In this document: piece by piece, positions 10,801 to 21,050 of the stretch | Position numbering within the stretch: position 1 is the stretch's first letter | How the letters are laid out: every line of letters begins with the position of its first letter | DNA from: Macrotis lagotis | Lineage: Eukaryota; Chordata; Mammalia; Peramelemorphia; Peramelidae | NCBI RefSeq assembly: GCF_037893015.1 | Contig: NC_133663.1 | Location: 372,001-436,000, forward strand | Length of the DNA: 64,000 nucleotides | Reading direction: 5' to 3' | Program-made: the position numbers and the translations under genes | Notes under the pieces: generated by a model | Told to the model about the DNA's origin: nothing | What the model saw: the letters and a program-made list of their open reading frames with translations, nothing else | Database searches by the model: none

Positions 10801-13800
10801 CATACAGTTTCTGGGTTTGTCTTGGGAGGTAGATTCCCAGGTCTTTAATGCTGTCTGCAGTAATTTCTCTATCTCTTGCTGTTGGGCTTTATTCGTCATA
10901 TATATAGAAATGCTGATGATTTCTGTGGGTTTATCATGCTACTTTGCTGTATTTGTTACATGAGGGTTCTCTACGTATACTGTCATATCCCCCTCATTGT
11001 TGATTCTGCTTCCTTCAATTTCTTTTTCTTCTTGCTAAAGCTAACAGTTCTAATACTACATTGAGTAGTAATGGTGATGTTGTGCATCCTTATTTCACCT
11101 CTGATCTTATTGAAATACTCCTAATTTATCCACATTACTTATAAAATTTGCTGATGGTTTTAGATACTCTTTATTATGTGAAGGAAAACTCCATTTATTC
11201 CTATACTTTCTAGTGTTTTTTAATAGGAATGGATGTTGTATTTTATTAGAGGTTTTTTTCAGCATCTATTGACAATCATGATTTCTGTTGGTTTTGTTAT
11301 TGATATGTTCAATTGAGTGTTTTTCTAAAATTGAACCATGCCTACATACCTGGTATAAATCCTACCTGATTATGGTGTATTATCCTAGTAATAACTTGCT
11401 GTAATCTCTTTGCTAAAATTTTAAGATTTTTTCGTTGATGTTCATTAGGGAGAGATCGGTCTATACTTTGTTTTTCCTGGTTTAGGTATCAGCATCATAT
11501 TGATATTATAAAAGGAATTTGGCAGAACTCCTATTTTTATTTTTTATTTTTTTAGGCTTTTGCAAGGCAAATGGGGTTAAGTGGCTTGCCCGAGGCCACA
11601 CAGCTAGATAATTAAGTGTCTGAGGCCAGATTTGAACTCAGGTACTTCTGACTTCAGGGCTGGTGCGCCACCTAGCCACCCTGGGAACTCCTATTTTTTA
11701 AAAATAGTTTATGTAGAGTAGGGATTAACTGTTCCTTTAACTTTTGGTAGAATTCACATTCAAATCCATCTGAACCTGGAGACTTTTTCTTAGGGAGTTT
11801 ATTGATCATTTCTTCATTTTCTTTTTCTGAAATGGGGCTATTTCCTCTCTCCTCCCATTTGGGGATGAAACTGCCTATAAGAGAACTTCAAAAATAAAAT
11901 AAAATAATTTAAAGTTAATATTGAACATTAGTTGAGTGAATGTTTATTTTTAAATTCAGTCTGTAATACACTCTCTCAGTTCCTCCCTATCAGTCTTTTG
12001 TCTTTTCATTCTTATTTTTACTTTTAGGGTTTTTTTTTTTTTTTGCAAGGCAATGGGGTGAGGTAATTAAGTGTCTGAGGCTGGATTTGAACTCAGGTAC
12101 TCCTGACTCCAGAGCTGGTGCTCAATCCACTATGCCACCTAGCTGCCCCCTCTTGTTTTTACTTTTAAATAGTCCGTTAGTTTGTTCTTCTGGTTTTGCT
12201 TTCTCCCCCTTAAAAATCTCTTTTTCCAAATTACTTTCTATTCTTCATACTGTAGGTCTTTTAATTACATTCTAGTAGTCTGAGAATGGCACATCTCCCT
12301 TCTTGGGCATTTCAGTTGCCTTGCAGTCTCATATAAAATTGCTATCTGACTAGAGCTTTAAGGGAACACACCAGGCATGGAGTTAGCAAGTCTAAACGAA
12401 CAGTGATTTCTGTATTGGCCTCCACACTGCTGGATTAGCCTTCAAAATAGCTTTATCAGTTAGAGAATATGTCTGAATTCCCCTGGCCCCACTGACATGG
12501 AGCTTCCTTACTCTTTGCTAGAGCTTGTGCAGCCCAGCTGTGAAGAGCCTTCCCAATTGTGTTCCTCCTGCCCCTGGAGACTTGGAGCTTTCTTTGTTGC
12601 AATGTCATCAAACAATTTTTCTGCATCAGGAGAGCAGAGCATTATTGCCTTTAGACCACATGTTGTAGCTTTCTTTTCCCTTTTAGAACAAGCTTTCATT
12701 GAGGAGTATGAAAGGAGTCTGCAGTTTGATGATAAGTGTCTCTGGGCCTTGCTGGAAGGGCTGCAGATGGATGGGCTCATCTGTCCAGTGTGTTCAAGGT
12801 AAGAGACTCTGTCTTTAGGCCAGCAGGTTCAGACCACACTGACCCAGCTTCTGAGAATGGGTCCACTTCCAGGTACAACTTGACTGTGGTGAGAGGGATG
12901 GTCCTGTGTCAGTGTGGCCTTCGTCTTTTTTCTCAGGTGAGTCGTCCCCTCTTGCAAGGACATTCAGTTACTGGCTTGACTTTGTACAGAATTCCTAATA
13001 AATTAGGACTGGCAAAATCACCCGTTTCTAGTTAGTTAGCAGGCATTTGTTTTAATTAAAAGCCAACTGTACCAAGCACTAGAGTCCCTTCACTCTAATG
13101 GGAGGGAGATATCTAAGAAGGAAGAAAGATAAAGAATGATGGGGGCAAGCAGAGGCATTCTGGAACAGAGTTGTGGTTTCTTTGGAGAGAGAGAGGGAGG
13201 GAGAGCTTGACTTTTTCAGTAGAATACAGAAGGCAGGAATTGTTTTCCTTCATCTTGTACCTCCTCAGGCTCCAGAGCTGACAGAACAGAGCTTTCGAGT
13301 CCTTTTAGAAGAAAGTGTGAACAGACACAGTGAGTTGTGTGCCCACAGGCCTGAGTTTTCTTTCATGAGTGGAACAGAAGAAAGTTCCAGTCTTTTCCTG
13401 AGCTGTGCGGTAAGCTTTGCCTGGTTGTGCTGGAAGCCTTCTGCTCCAGAGGGAGGCTTGGCAGGACTGCTGTTTTCTCGGGGTGCATCACCCAGAGGCT
13501 GGGTACAGGCAGGAAGGGAAAAACTCCAGATGTAACTAGGAAGACTGGGGTAGGACAGTTCCCTGGCAGAAGAGCTGGATCAGAGACCACCAGCCTGCTC
13601 GGTTCCAAGAAAAGAGGGGGTGGGGTGAGGTCAGCCTGTGGCCTTTAGGCTGACTGTACTAAGAGACCCTCTGACTTCTTGACCTTACAAGGAGACTCTG
13701 GTGGGACATGGGGGTGAGGATGGGAGCAAATGTTGGCAGTAATTGTATTGGGTGACTTGGACTCCTCAGAGACCCTGGGGATGTACAGTCACCTGCCATG

Positions 13801-13892
13801 CTGTGCCCCCCCCCCCCCATTCTAGGCCTCTCTAACTCTAGCATGTTCTTTTCTGTGCACAGGTGTGTGATACTTTGACTGTGCTTCTTTGA
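4832..13892 (+). CDS. RPAIN: RPA-interacting protein (RPAIN / RIP), complete, 7 coding exons
   Basis: RPAIN binds replication protein A and carries it into the nucleus. Coding exons: 4832-4915, 5047-5220, 5372-5432, 12687-12798, 12873-12936, 13269-13409 and 13863-13892, giving 221 residues (human 219). All introns are GT-AG and phase holds. Visible blocks: [17 protein letters not shown] at the start; [25 protein letters not shown]; then the zinc-binding C-terminal region with CPVC, CQCGL and a final CAVCDTL, whose cysteine pairs fit the RIP-type zinc finger. The start ATG is the one giving [16 protein letters not shown], which aligns with the human N-terminus. Intron 3 is 7.25 kb and repeat-filled; the other introns are short. 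AATAAA at 14105-14110 is the likely poly(A) signal, overlapping the tail of C1QBP. Confidence 0.95.
5433..6500. other. RPAIN intron 3, first part
   Basis: Contains a degenerate purine and GT-rich stretch (GAGAGA at about 5731-5746, then GTGTG/GAGTG to about 5930). A 321-codon minus-strand open frame crosses this stretch and the CpG island (5013-5978); I judge it chance, being low-complexity HTHTL-type translation. No other feature seen. Confidence 0.45.
6512..6531. repeat. (AT)n microsatellite
   Basis: Ten AT dinucleotide units in RPAIN intron 3. Confidence 0.95.
6540..7194. other. RPAIN intron 3, unassigned; part of a long minus-strand open frame
   Basis: The minus strand is open for 310 codons over 6630-7562. 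The C-terminal half (contains [19 protein letters not shown]) lies here and I do not recognise it; an overlapping frame (6559-6774) also looks protein-like. Most likely an old transposon in pieces rather than a host gene. Confidence 0.35.
7195..7565 (+). mobile_element. L1 3'-end fragment, sense
   Basis: GATAAATGGTCGAAGGACAT, then AATTGGCAAATAACTGAACA and GTGAAGTGAGCAGAATCAGG follow the order of the marsupial L1 3' end (the end of ORF2 into the 3' UTR) seen in the other copies of this window. Confidence 0.55.
7566..8630. other. RPAIN intron 3, unassigned
   Basis: No recognised gene or repeat family. Short overlapping plus-strand open frames at 7837-8291 look fortuitous. Confidence 0.3.
9154..9494. 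mobile_element. Short hAT-like DNA transposon (non-autonomous) inside the L1, itself hit by a SINE
   Basis: Ends are CAGGACCGACCA and TGGTCAGCCCTG, inverted repeats matching at 10 of 12 positions, with the CAGGG-type start of hAT elements. The flanking octamers TTACAGAA (9146-9153) and TTGTAAAG (9495-9502) are a weak 8-bp duplication (4 of 8 match, old). Without the SINE the element is about 170 bp and codes for nothing. L1 sequence resumes on both sides. Confidence 0.55.
9191..9345 (+). mobile_element. Marsupial tRNA-like SINE
   Basis: Begins GTGCAGCTCGGTGGTGCAGT and ends in an A-rich tail. Flanked by AAAAGTTTTTATTG at 9177-9190 and at 9346-9359, a perfect 14-bp target-site duplication. Confidence 0.9.
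11539..11684 (-). mobile_element. Marsupial tRNA-like SINE in the antisense L1
   Basis: Reverse-strand copy (T-rich tail, TTGCAAGGCAAATGGGGTTA, then CCACCTAGCCACCCTGG). Target-site duplication GAACTCCTATTTTT at 11525-11538 and 11685-11698, perfect. Confidence 0.9.
12031..12151 (-). mobile_element. Marsupial tRNA-like SINE with internal deletion
   Basis: Reverse-strand copy with a T15 tail, missing the block between GGGGTGAG and GTAATTAAGTGTCTGAGG. Ends GCCACCTAGCTGCCCC. Confidence 0.85.
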
Positions 13893-14219
13893 CAGCCGTG
13901 GAATGAGTCCTTCCTTCTTCCTGAGTTGGGGGAATGTGTGTGTGTGATATTTCAGTAGACAATTATTTATTTCCAGGGATGGGGAATGTGTTTGAGCAGG
14001 GGGGCTGAGAGGAGCCAGGACTAATTACAGTGCTGGAAGGGTCCAAGCAGTTTTTTATTTTCTTCATTCTGTGGTGGTGTACAAAAACACTAGGAGAGCA
14101 AGTAAATAAAAGTGGGTTAGGAACATAATTGATATTTATGTCTGCCAGTATTTTAGCTGACTTTCCCATGATAGCTTCTAGATGTTCTAGGTCCACATGG
14201 TCTTTCTGCCTCAGCCTCC
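13893..14219. terminator. Converging 3' UTRs and poly(A) signals of RPAIN (+) and C1QBP (-)
   Basis: Plus strand AATAAA at 14105-14110 for RPAIN. On the minus strand AATAAA at 14054-14059 and a second at 13966-13971 for C1QBP. With cleavage about 15-30 bases beyond each signal the two mRNAs overlap by roughly 90-180 nt. Confidence 0.7.
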
Positions 14220-17200
14220 CTACTGACACTTGACAAAGCCTTTCAGATCTTCCAGGAAGTTGATGTATTCCTGGTGTTCAAGGGCTGTGCTGAGCTCAAT
14301 GAGTTCATCTGCAAATGTGTTGTCCACCCCTCGGTCAGCCAGGAAGTCCATCAGGTGGTCATACAGGGCCTGTGAGGAGAAAACTGGTGGTTGACCTTTT
14401 CTGTATGGGGCAGGCTGGCCTCAAGACCCCTGTACCCCCAATTCTGTCCAAGTTATAGAAAAGAAGATTGTACTGGATGCTTAGAGAAGAGACCCAAGAG
14501 ATGTCACAGTACAGGGTGGGGAAGGGGGGACAGCTGACCCAGGCAGAGCCTGAGTTGGTTTGTTAAGAAGCAGAATTACATCACCAGATGTAATAGTAAA
14601 CCCCCCAAATGAGGAAAAAGGGGTAGGTACCTCAACCAACTGTAGAGAAGGGGGGGGAGAGACCAACCCAGGAAAGTAGATGTGACTGAGACTCATGGAG
14701 CAGAATTTCTGGTTGTTTCAAAAGCTCCCTTATTGCTGCCCTCCCTTGTTATTCTGGGTGAGTGGGAGGTCCTAGGTATGCTCACTTGCCAAAGTTCTTG
14801 CTGCCTGGGGGCTCAGTTAAATAGAAGCCCATTCTGATCCTGACAGACCCTTTGGCTCCTAGCAGGCACCTACCCAGTCCAAGGAATCTGTGTTCAATGT
14901 GTAGTTGGTATCCTTCCAGTCAGATTCACTGGTGGGTTGAAAACTCACTTCCCGGATGGAGAAAATGTCACTCTCATCCTCTTCTTCCTGTCCAACCTAA
15001 AGTTGTCAAAAAAAAGATTGGGGGACTGGGCCTGCAAGCCAATGAATCCATCTCTAAGCCCCCCCCCTCAAAATTGTAAAATAGGTGACAAAGCAGCAAG
15101 TTACTGGGCTTGGCAGGGGATGACCTCACAGCATCTCCACCCAGCCTTCATGCCTCTCCACAAAGAAATCAGGAGGTGAAAACTGATTCCATGGGGGTAC
15201 CAACCGTTTCCCCATCTCCCTCGGGGCCTACCTCATCCTCTGGATAGTGGCAGTCCAAGACAAGGGCCTTCTTGGTATTGTCCTTCACAACTTCCACCAC
15301 AAAGTTTGGGGTTGAAGTAAGTTCAGGCTAGAAAGTAAATTAGCTAGGGTTCACTCTTGGCCTGGCTCCCCGCCCCCCCCCCAGGCCTAATGGGCTCCTT
15401 TCCCTGCTAATGGCTCCTCTTCACCTGCCAATCCAATCCCCTTCTTAACCATGGCCTGCCCATACCAAGCACCCTGGACCAGGCTCAACCTGGGGAGCTG
15501 TTGCCTGGGAAGTCTCTGATGAAGTCCCAGGAATTGTTGCTCAATTAACCTGTTGCCCTGCTCTGTTTTGCAAAGTTCTGCACACAGGACTACACATCAG
15601 AACAAACTGAGCCTGATAAACCCCACAAGCAGCTCCATGAGTCTGGCTCTAGAGTGTGAAAGGGTCAGTGCCCTAAGACTCCTGGGGACCCTTGGAGCCT
15701 CAGGCTGAGCCCACCTCTTGCTGTTCTTGGGCTTTCTGTCCCTCTGGTGGCTCATCATCAAAGGTTGGCGGGATACTGTTGTTAATATTGAATGTGACTG
15801 TGATCCTGAAGTAGGAAAAAAAGATTACCTGGTGTGATCCCCTCCTCTGACCCCTCCCCCCCATACCAGCAGCCTCTCCAGGCCAAAAGAGTCTGTGTTT
15901 AATGCCCTGGAGGCCTCCCCCAAAATTCCCTGTTGGCTTTCCACAGCTAGTCTTGAAGGTACCCTATCTCCCTTCCCTGCCACCCTAGAGTGTCAGTATG
16001 TTTTGGGGGTCCCTCTTTGCACACTTTTCTTCCTAATTCCCCTGGCAAATGCCTTTCTGGTTCCTGGTCTGTGGTCCCAGGCCCAGACCTCTCACTTCGA
16101 CTCAACAGCCTCAACCAATCCAGGCACAACTCACCTCTCCCCAGCTAATCTCCGGATTAGCTTGGCTTCTGTTCCTTGTACATCCAGTTCCCAATCTCCG
16201 GACATTTTGGGGAGAGATTTGTGTTTCTGGATTTTCCTCTCCTCTTTAATTTCATCTGTCAGAAATTCAGCAAAGGCCTTGTCTCCTAAAATAAAAATGG
16301 AGACTTGGGAATGCCACTGTTTAAATTCTATGGTGGGCTGTTAAAATTGAGGACATATTAGAGCCTTGGCTAAAACTCAACTCTCCCCTTTTATTATGTA
16401 TTGCCAAGGTTGGGTTGGGTGGGCATGAGCCCATCATCTAGTGATTGATGATGGGTATGGGCAGGGCCTGGGTTCCCTCCCTGCAACAGCTGCAGACATG
16501 AATCTGAAGCCCAGAGTGGTTGCCCCAGCCAGGAAGAAATGACAGACAAGGACCAGGTGTCCCTGGTGCATCTGCACAAGAGTCCTCCTGCCTGAGGGTG
16601 GGGTCTGCCACCTTCTGACTCAGTGACCCATTTGGTGCCAAGAGGCTTGAGGGGTTCTGATCAGGACACAAATATTGGGGGGGGGACCTTGAAATCAGCC
16701 CTCTGAAAAGGAAGCTGGGAAGCTAGTGCTGATCTAGGTCATCTGGAAAGAGAACCTATATGCCACACGCCTGCAGAACTCGGAGGGACCAGCAGTCTTG
16801 TTTGCAAGCTGGAGTCCAGTGCAGATTAAAAGATGCCCCCCACCCCCATAGGTCCCAAAATTTATTTCTCTAGACTTCTGCTCCACCAAATGGGACATGA
16901 GTGCGACTGGGTTGTTTCCTAATGACTTTCTATGGGGCTGGGGAAAATACAACTCTTTTTCTTTCTCCAGAATTGAGTTTGCTCATTTAAGATGTTCACA
17001 CCCTTGGTTTCGTATGCCTATACCTAGGCCTTTGCCAGGCCACTTTGTCTCCCTTTTGGCTCTGCACTCTTGTGGACACTGTTGCCTCCTCAAGAACTGT
17101 GACCCAAAGCTATGTGGCCCTAGCTGAATCCAATGGCCCAGAAGGTCTGTGCCATGGCGCGGTTGGGCAGGTGGCAACGTGGGGAAGCCTCATTTAAGAA

Positions 17201-18853
17201 GCTGTGAAATCCTGCTTCTCCTGGGGCAAGAAATGACTTTAACAGTGGACTTGGGACAAATTTCCTACTGCCCCCACATGAGGAATTTGCCCACCTGTGA
17301 TGGATCATTAACAGAGTCCATCTGTTCTTAGGCAATAGGGAAGTCTAAGGAGAAAGGATCAACTCGCCTCTGTGGTTAGGGGTGTGGGGTACCTACTACA
17401 GGGCAGGTCAATAAGCTACCCCCCCCCCAGCTTCTGCTTTAAGACTGGCTGCGAAGGAGGTCACCTTCCACTTCTGGAAGGTACTTTTTTTGGTCACATC
17501 CCCTCAGTCCTGCTTCTGGTGGCTCTGTTCATTTTGGGGGACAGCTAGTTTATCTGTCCTCTGCCCTCCCACTCCCATCAATAGAACCAACTCCTTCCTT
17601 CAGACGTCAGTGTGACCTTCACCACCCTGGCCACCCTTTTCTGGACACTTCAGTTCATCGAGGCCCTTCCTAATGTGCGCAGGATGGTTCAAGGCACCAG
17701 GTTAAGCCTGGACAGAAAATTGAGCTTCCAGTGTCAGACTGTGGTGGAATTTCCTTTTTGGAATACAAGCCACAGCGTCCATAACGGAATGGGGTCGGCA
17801 GGGAGGAAGCATGTTCAGCTCTGGTGGAGCCTAACTCTTTTTGTGCCACTTCAAGGTCTTCAAAGAAAAAGGCAACACTCTCCCCACAGGTCTCTGTAAA
17901 AATGTCTAGAGTACCCTGCGTTCTCATCTATTGCCAAGTGAGGTCCCAGGAAGTTGGGGACAGCCCCAGGACTTCTTACCCCACAGTCCTTAGGGCTTGG
18001 AGATAGCAAAACGGTTCACATCCAGCCCCAGACACCTGCCTGGTGACCCTGGGCTAGCCACTTCACTGTGGCCTGCCTCAGTCTCCAACTGTAAAATGGG
18101 AATAATAGACATCCCTTACCTCCCAGGGGTGTTGAGCTGCTTAACAATGAGATGAGATTGAAAAATGCATAGCATCTGCTGAATAACGTTTCTGCCTTCC
18201 CCCTTCGGCTCCCCTGAAGCCAGGGTTATCTCTGAAAGGTGCTCTCTGACTCTTGGGGTGAGGGGGCAGTGCCCTCTCTACAGCACCCATTTTCCTTATC
18301 CACTGTTAATTTCTGGTTCTTTTTGTTTCTGGCAAGGCAGTAGGGGTTAAGTGACTTGCCCAAGGTCACACAGCCAGGCGGTAAGGTCTGAGGCCGCCCA
18401 CGAGGCCTTGGCCGCGGCGGGGGGCGCGGGGGGCGGGGGGCGGCGCTCCGGGGCAGCGGCCCGCGCCCCCATCGCCTCCACGACTTAGTAACAATGTAAC
18501 CAAACAAACCGCGACAGTGTGGCGCGGCGTTTCCGCCACGTTCCTCTTGAAGCCTGTGGCCCTCTCTGGCCCCCGGGGTCCCCCCGCGCCCCACCTGGGC
18601 CCCCCAGGCCCGGCCGCGCGCACTCACCCTCGGTGTGGAGGCCCCCGCACGTGCACGAACAGAGCCCGGGCGCGCTCCGGGGCGGCTGCAGCAGGCGCGG
18701 ACGCGCGGGGCCCGGCCCGCCGGCCCCTGCTCCCAGGAGGCCTCCGAAGGCGCGCGTGGCGGCGGCCAGCGCGGGCCGCAGCGGCGGGAGGGCGGCGGGG
18801 CGCAGGGCCCGGGCCGCGGGGCGCAGCAGCAGCGGCAGCAGCAGCGGGGCCAT
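14220..18853 (-). CDS. C1QBP: C1q-binding protein p32/gC1qR, mitochondrial, complete, 6 exons
   Basis: C1QBP is an acidic doughnut-shaped trimer of the mitochondrial matrix (MAM33 family) needed for mitoribosome and oxidative function; it is also reported as a surface C1q receptor. Exons in transcript order: 18628-18853, 16135-16285, 15715-15805, 15232-15327, 14874-14996, 14220-14369, giving 278 residues (human 282). The first 75 residues are Arg/Ala/Pro/Leu-rich without acidic residues until the end, a mitochondrial presequence ending GLHTE, followed by GDKAFAEFLTDEIKEERKIQ. Further matches: FNINNSIPPTFDDE, TPNFVVEVVKD, LDCHYPEDEVGQEEEDESDI, SLDWALYDHLMDFLADRGVD and the end GFVKCQ. All borders are AG/GT and phases agree (1,2,0,0,0). 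The start is the only ATG giving the presequence. Tail to tail with RPAIN. Confidence 0.96.
16286..18299. other. C1QBP intron 1 with old repeats
   Basis: At about 17610-17730, a CTGGCCACCCTTTTCTGGAC...TTCATC...CCTTCCTAA block resembles L3/CR1-type LINE sequence (low confidence). At 18010-18180, CCTGGTGACCCTGGGCTAGC then CTCAGTCTCCAACTGTAAAA is a MIR/CORE-SINE copy in plus orientation. The remainder shows nothing recognisable. Confidence 0.5.
18300..18392 (-). mobile_element. Truncated marsupial tRNA-like SINE
   Basis: GGCAAGGCAGTAGGGGTTAA and GTGACTTGCCCAAGGTCACA are the 3' half of the SINE in reverse. It stops where the CpG island begins. Confidence 0.75.
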
Positions 18854-19340
18854 GACCGACACACGCGCGGCGGGGGGGCGGAAGGGAGGCGCGGCGCGCG
18901 GAGCAGGCCGGGAGAAGAGCGCCCGCCCCGCCCCGGCCGGAAGTGAGCGCGGCGCCCCGTGGGGGGCGGGGCCCGGCGCCCCTGTGGGGGCGGGGTGGGG
19001 GCGGGGCCCGGCCCGCGGAGGCGGCCCGGGAGCGCTTGGGGTGATGGGACGGTTCCCACGATTCCCGGAATTTCCGGCCACGCACGCGCAGAGCGGGGCC
19101 CTGGTTACATTGTATCCAGCCCGCGGGCGGCCAAGGCGACCTTGTATCCAGTGCTCTGCCCGGGAGAAGGGGGGTCTCGGGCGGAGGGTGGGCTTGGTTC
19201 CCGTCGACCCCGGGAGCCTCCCCGGCCCGGTGCTGCCTGTGAGACTAGCGAGGACCTGGAAAAGCTCCGCCCTGACACCAGAGCCGAGCCCGAACCGGCC
19301 TCCCCACCCCCAGAGCCTGGCGCCCTGCTCGCCAGTCTTT
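18380..19340. promoter_or_regulatory. C1QBP CpG island and promoter
   Basis: CpG-dense over exon 1 and upstream. CCGGAAGTG (18937-18945) is a strong ETS/GABP site about 85 bp upstream of the ATG on the gene's upstream side, in keeping with a nuclear-encoded mitochondrial gene. CACGCACGCGCAGAGC (about 19079) resembles an NRF1 site. Long open frames here on both strands (up to 318 codons) are GC-driven. Confidence 0.75.
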
Positions 19341-19881
19341 AAACGGGGCTGGCAACCCTGGCTGGGTTTTGTTTGTGGGGTTTTGGGAAGCAGCCGGAAG
19401 AGGAAAGGGAGTGGACGGACACATGGACAAGGTGTGAGATACCAAACACGAAGAAGTAGGGTTAGGCCCCCGTAGCCGCCCCCAGCAGATGAACCCGCAA
19501 AGCATTCTCAAGCACTGAGTTTTGCAAATCAAAACAACCCTGAGACTTTACCTCCCGGCCTGTAACTTGGCAAAAATGACAAAAAATGGCCCACTCCACG
19601 TGGAGAGGAAAATGGACACACTAAGACATTCTTGGTCTGACCATTTGGGAAAGCAATTTGAAATCCAGAAATTGTGATTAAAATGTCCTCACCAGGAAGC
19701 CATGGCTGAGAACAAACCAAAGCAAAGCAGCTCATATACTCGGGTTTTGTGATAGCTAAATGGCCTATCCATGCAAAGGAAAATGACTGTGCTGTGAGAA
19801 ATGTTTGTTACCCTTTGATCCAGCAAAATCACTACTAATCCGTATCCCAGAGGTAACAAAAAAGGATAAAAAACTGACATG

Positions 19882-20342
19882 CTCTGGGAGAAATGCAGGG
19901 CCTTGTAGGTCTTCTCAGGGTGTGGAGGGGGGGCCCTTTGAAATCCGTTACAAAGGGGGAATGGCCCAGCCAGTCACAAAACTGGGAGAGTTCTCCTAAT
20001 CCCATTCCTAGGATGAGAAACTGGATTTAGAAGAAACTAGTCCTTAACTGGTCAAGCGTTTTGACCTTCTCCTTTGCATATGCTCAAGATCTTTTTGGCT
20101 CATTAGTATAGTGCGCAGGGCAGGGAAACTTACAGGAACCAATATATCCAATAGATTTGTGACCCCAGCCTATGGCTGGCATGAAGGGGCAGGAACAAAG
20201 TCTTTCAAAGTGCATAAAAGACCTTGTATGTTGGGATTTCCCTGCCCCTCTCTCCCACCATGAGAGGTGCACCACTTTGTTAAGATATCCTACTAGAAAC
20301 CACCTTTATCACTCTGGACTAAGTATTCTCGAGCTATTTATA
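19882..20342. mobile_element. Probable solo LTR (fossil) inside the L1
   Basis: A 461-bp block unrelated to L1 splits the L1 text exactly, with ACATG on both sides (19877-19881 and 20343-20347) as a 5-bp target duplication. It holds a CATAAAA-type promoter box near 20213 and no coding sequence, as a solitary LTR would. The terminal TG/CA dinucleotides are not clear at these borders, so the family is not assigned. Old, but younger than the L1. Confidence 0.45.
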
Positions 20343-20726
20343 ACATGTACAAAAATATCCGTAACAGTTCTTTGCACAGTGGCAAAGAATTGAAAATTGA
20401 GGGAATGCCCATCATTTGGGGAATGGCTGAAAAACTGATATATGAACGTGAAAGAATACTATTGTGCTCTAACAAATCATGAAAGATGGGACTTCCAAAC
20501 AGCCTGGAAAGACTTGTGTGAACTGATGCCCAGGCTGAGGCAAAGGAGCACAATTAGAGCACTGTCCACACCAAGAGCAACACTGGGTGATTACCAACTC
20601 TAATGGATTTAGCGCTTTCCCAAAAAGGAACCGTGGCACTTAAATGTGGACCAAAGCTTTACTGTCTTGAATTTTCATAAGTTGTCTGTTTTGTTTTTTC
20701 CTAAGTTTTTTTTTCTCATTTCGGTT

Positions 20727-20873
20727 TTTTTTTTTTTTGCCAGGCAAATGGGGTTAAAGTGGCTTGCCCAAGGCCACACAGCTAGGTAATTAAGTGTCTG
20801 AGACTGGATTTGAACTCAGGTACTCCTGAGTTCAGGGCTGGTGCTCTATTCATTGCACCACCTAGCCGCCCCT
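20727..20873 (-). mobile_element. Marsupial tRNA-like SINE
   Basis: Reverse copy: T-rich tail, CCAGGCAAATGGGGTTAAAG, ending CACCACCTAGCCGCCCCT. Confidence 0.85.
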
Positions 20874-21050
20874 CAGTTTAATTTTTAACAACATGATCTA
20901 CGTTTAGCATGGTTACACATGTATGGCCTGTATTAGATTACTTTCTGTCAGGGGGGAGGGAGAAAAATATGAAACTCAAAACTTAAAAATAATTGAAAAC
21001 TACCATTGCATGGAGCTGGAAAAATAAAATATTAAGGAAAAAAAAAACAA

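Larger units (their letters stand above)
8640..11900 (-). mobile_element. Antisense L1 (3' UTR and ORF2), interrupted by nested elements
   Basis: 8640-9153 corresponds to the L1 3' UTR in reverse (complement contains CAGGAACTGATGCTGAGC). 9503 onward is reverse-strand ORF2: CCTCAATTTCCAATTCTTTG mirrors the conserved GGCAAAGAATTGGAAATTGA block, and 11256-11300 mirrors the ORF2 AACAGAAATCATGATT block found in sense at about 36171. Many stops; 5'-truncated near 11900. Inserted into it are an hAT-like element with a SINE (9154-9494) and another SINE (11539-11684). Confidence 0.8.
19530..21050 (+). mobile_element. L1 3'-end, sense, interrupted by an LTR-like insertion and a SINE
   Basis: 19530-19881 has AAATCAAAACAACCCTGAGA, then ACCCTTTGATCCAGCAAAAT and GTATCCCAGAGGTAAC, the end of marsupial L1 ORF2. 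20343-20720 continues with GGCAAAGAATTGAAAATTGA and GAACTGATGCCCAGGCTGAG. Frames are broken many times. Confidence 0.75.

Noticed and set aside
18226-19475. Open frames of 277 and 318 codons around C1QBP exon 1
   Set aside because: GC-rich CpG-island sequence, mutually overlapping on both strands, Arg/Pro/Ala/Gly-rich, and explained by C1QBP exon 1.
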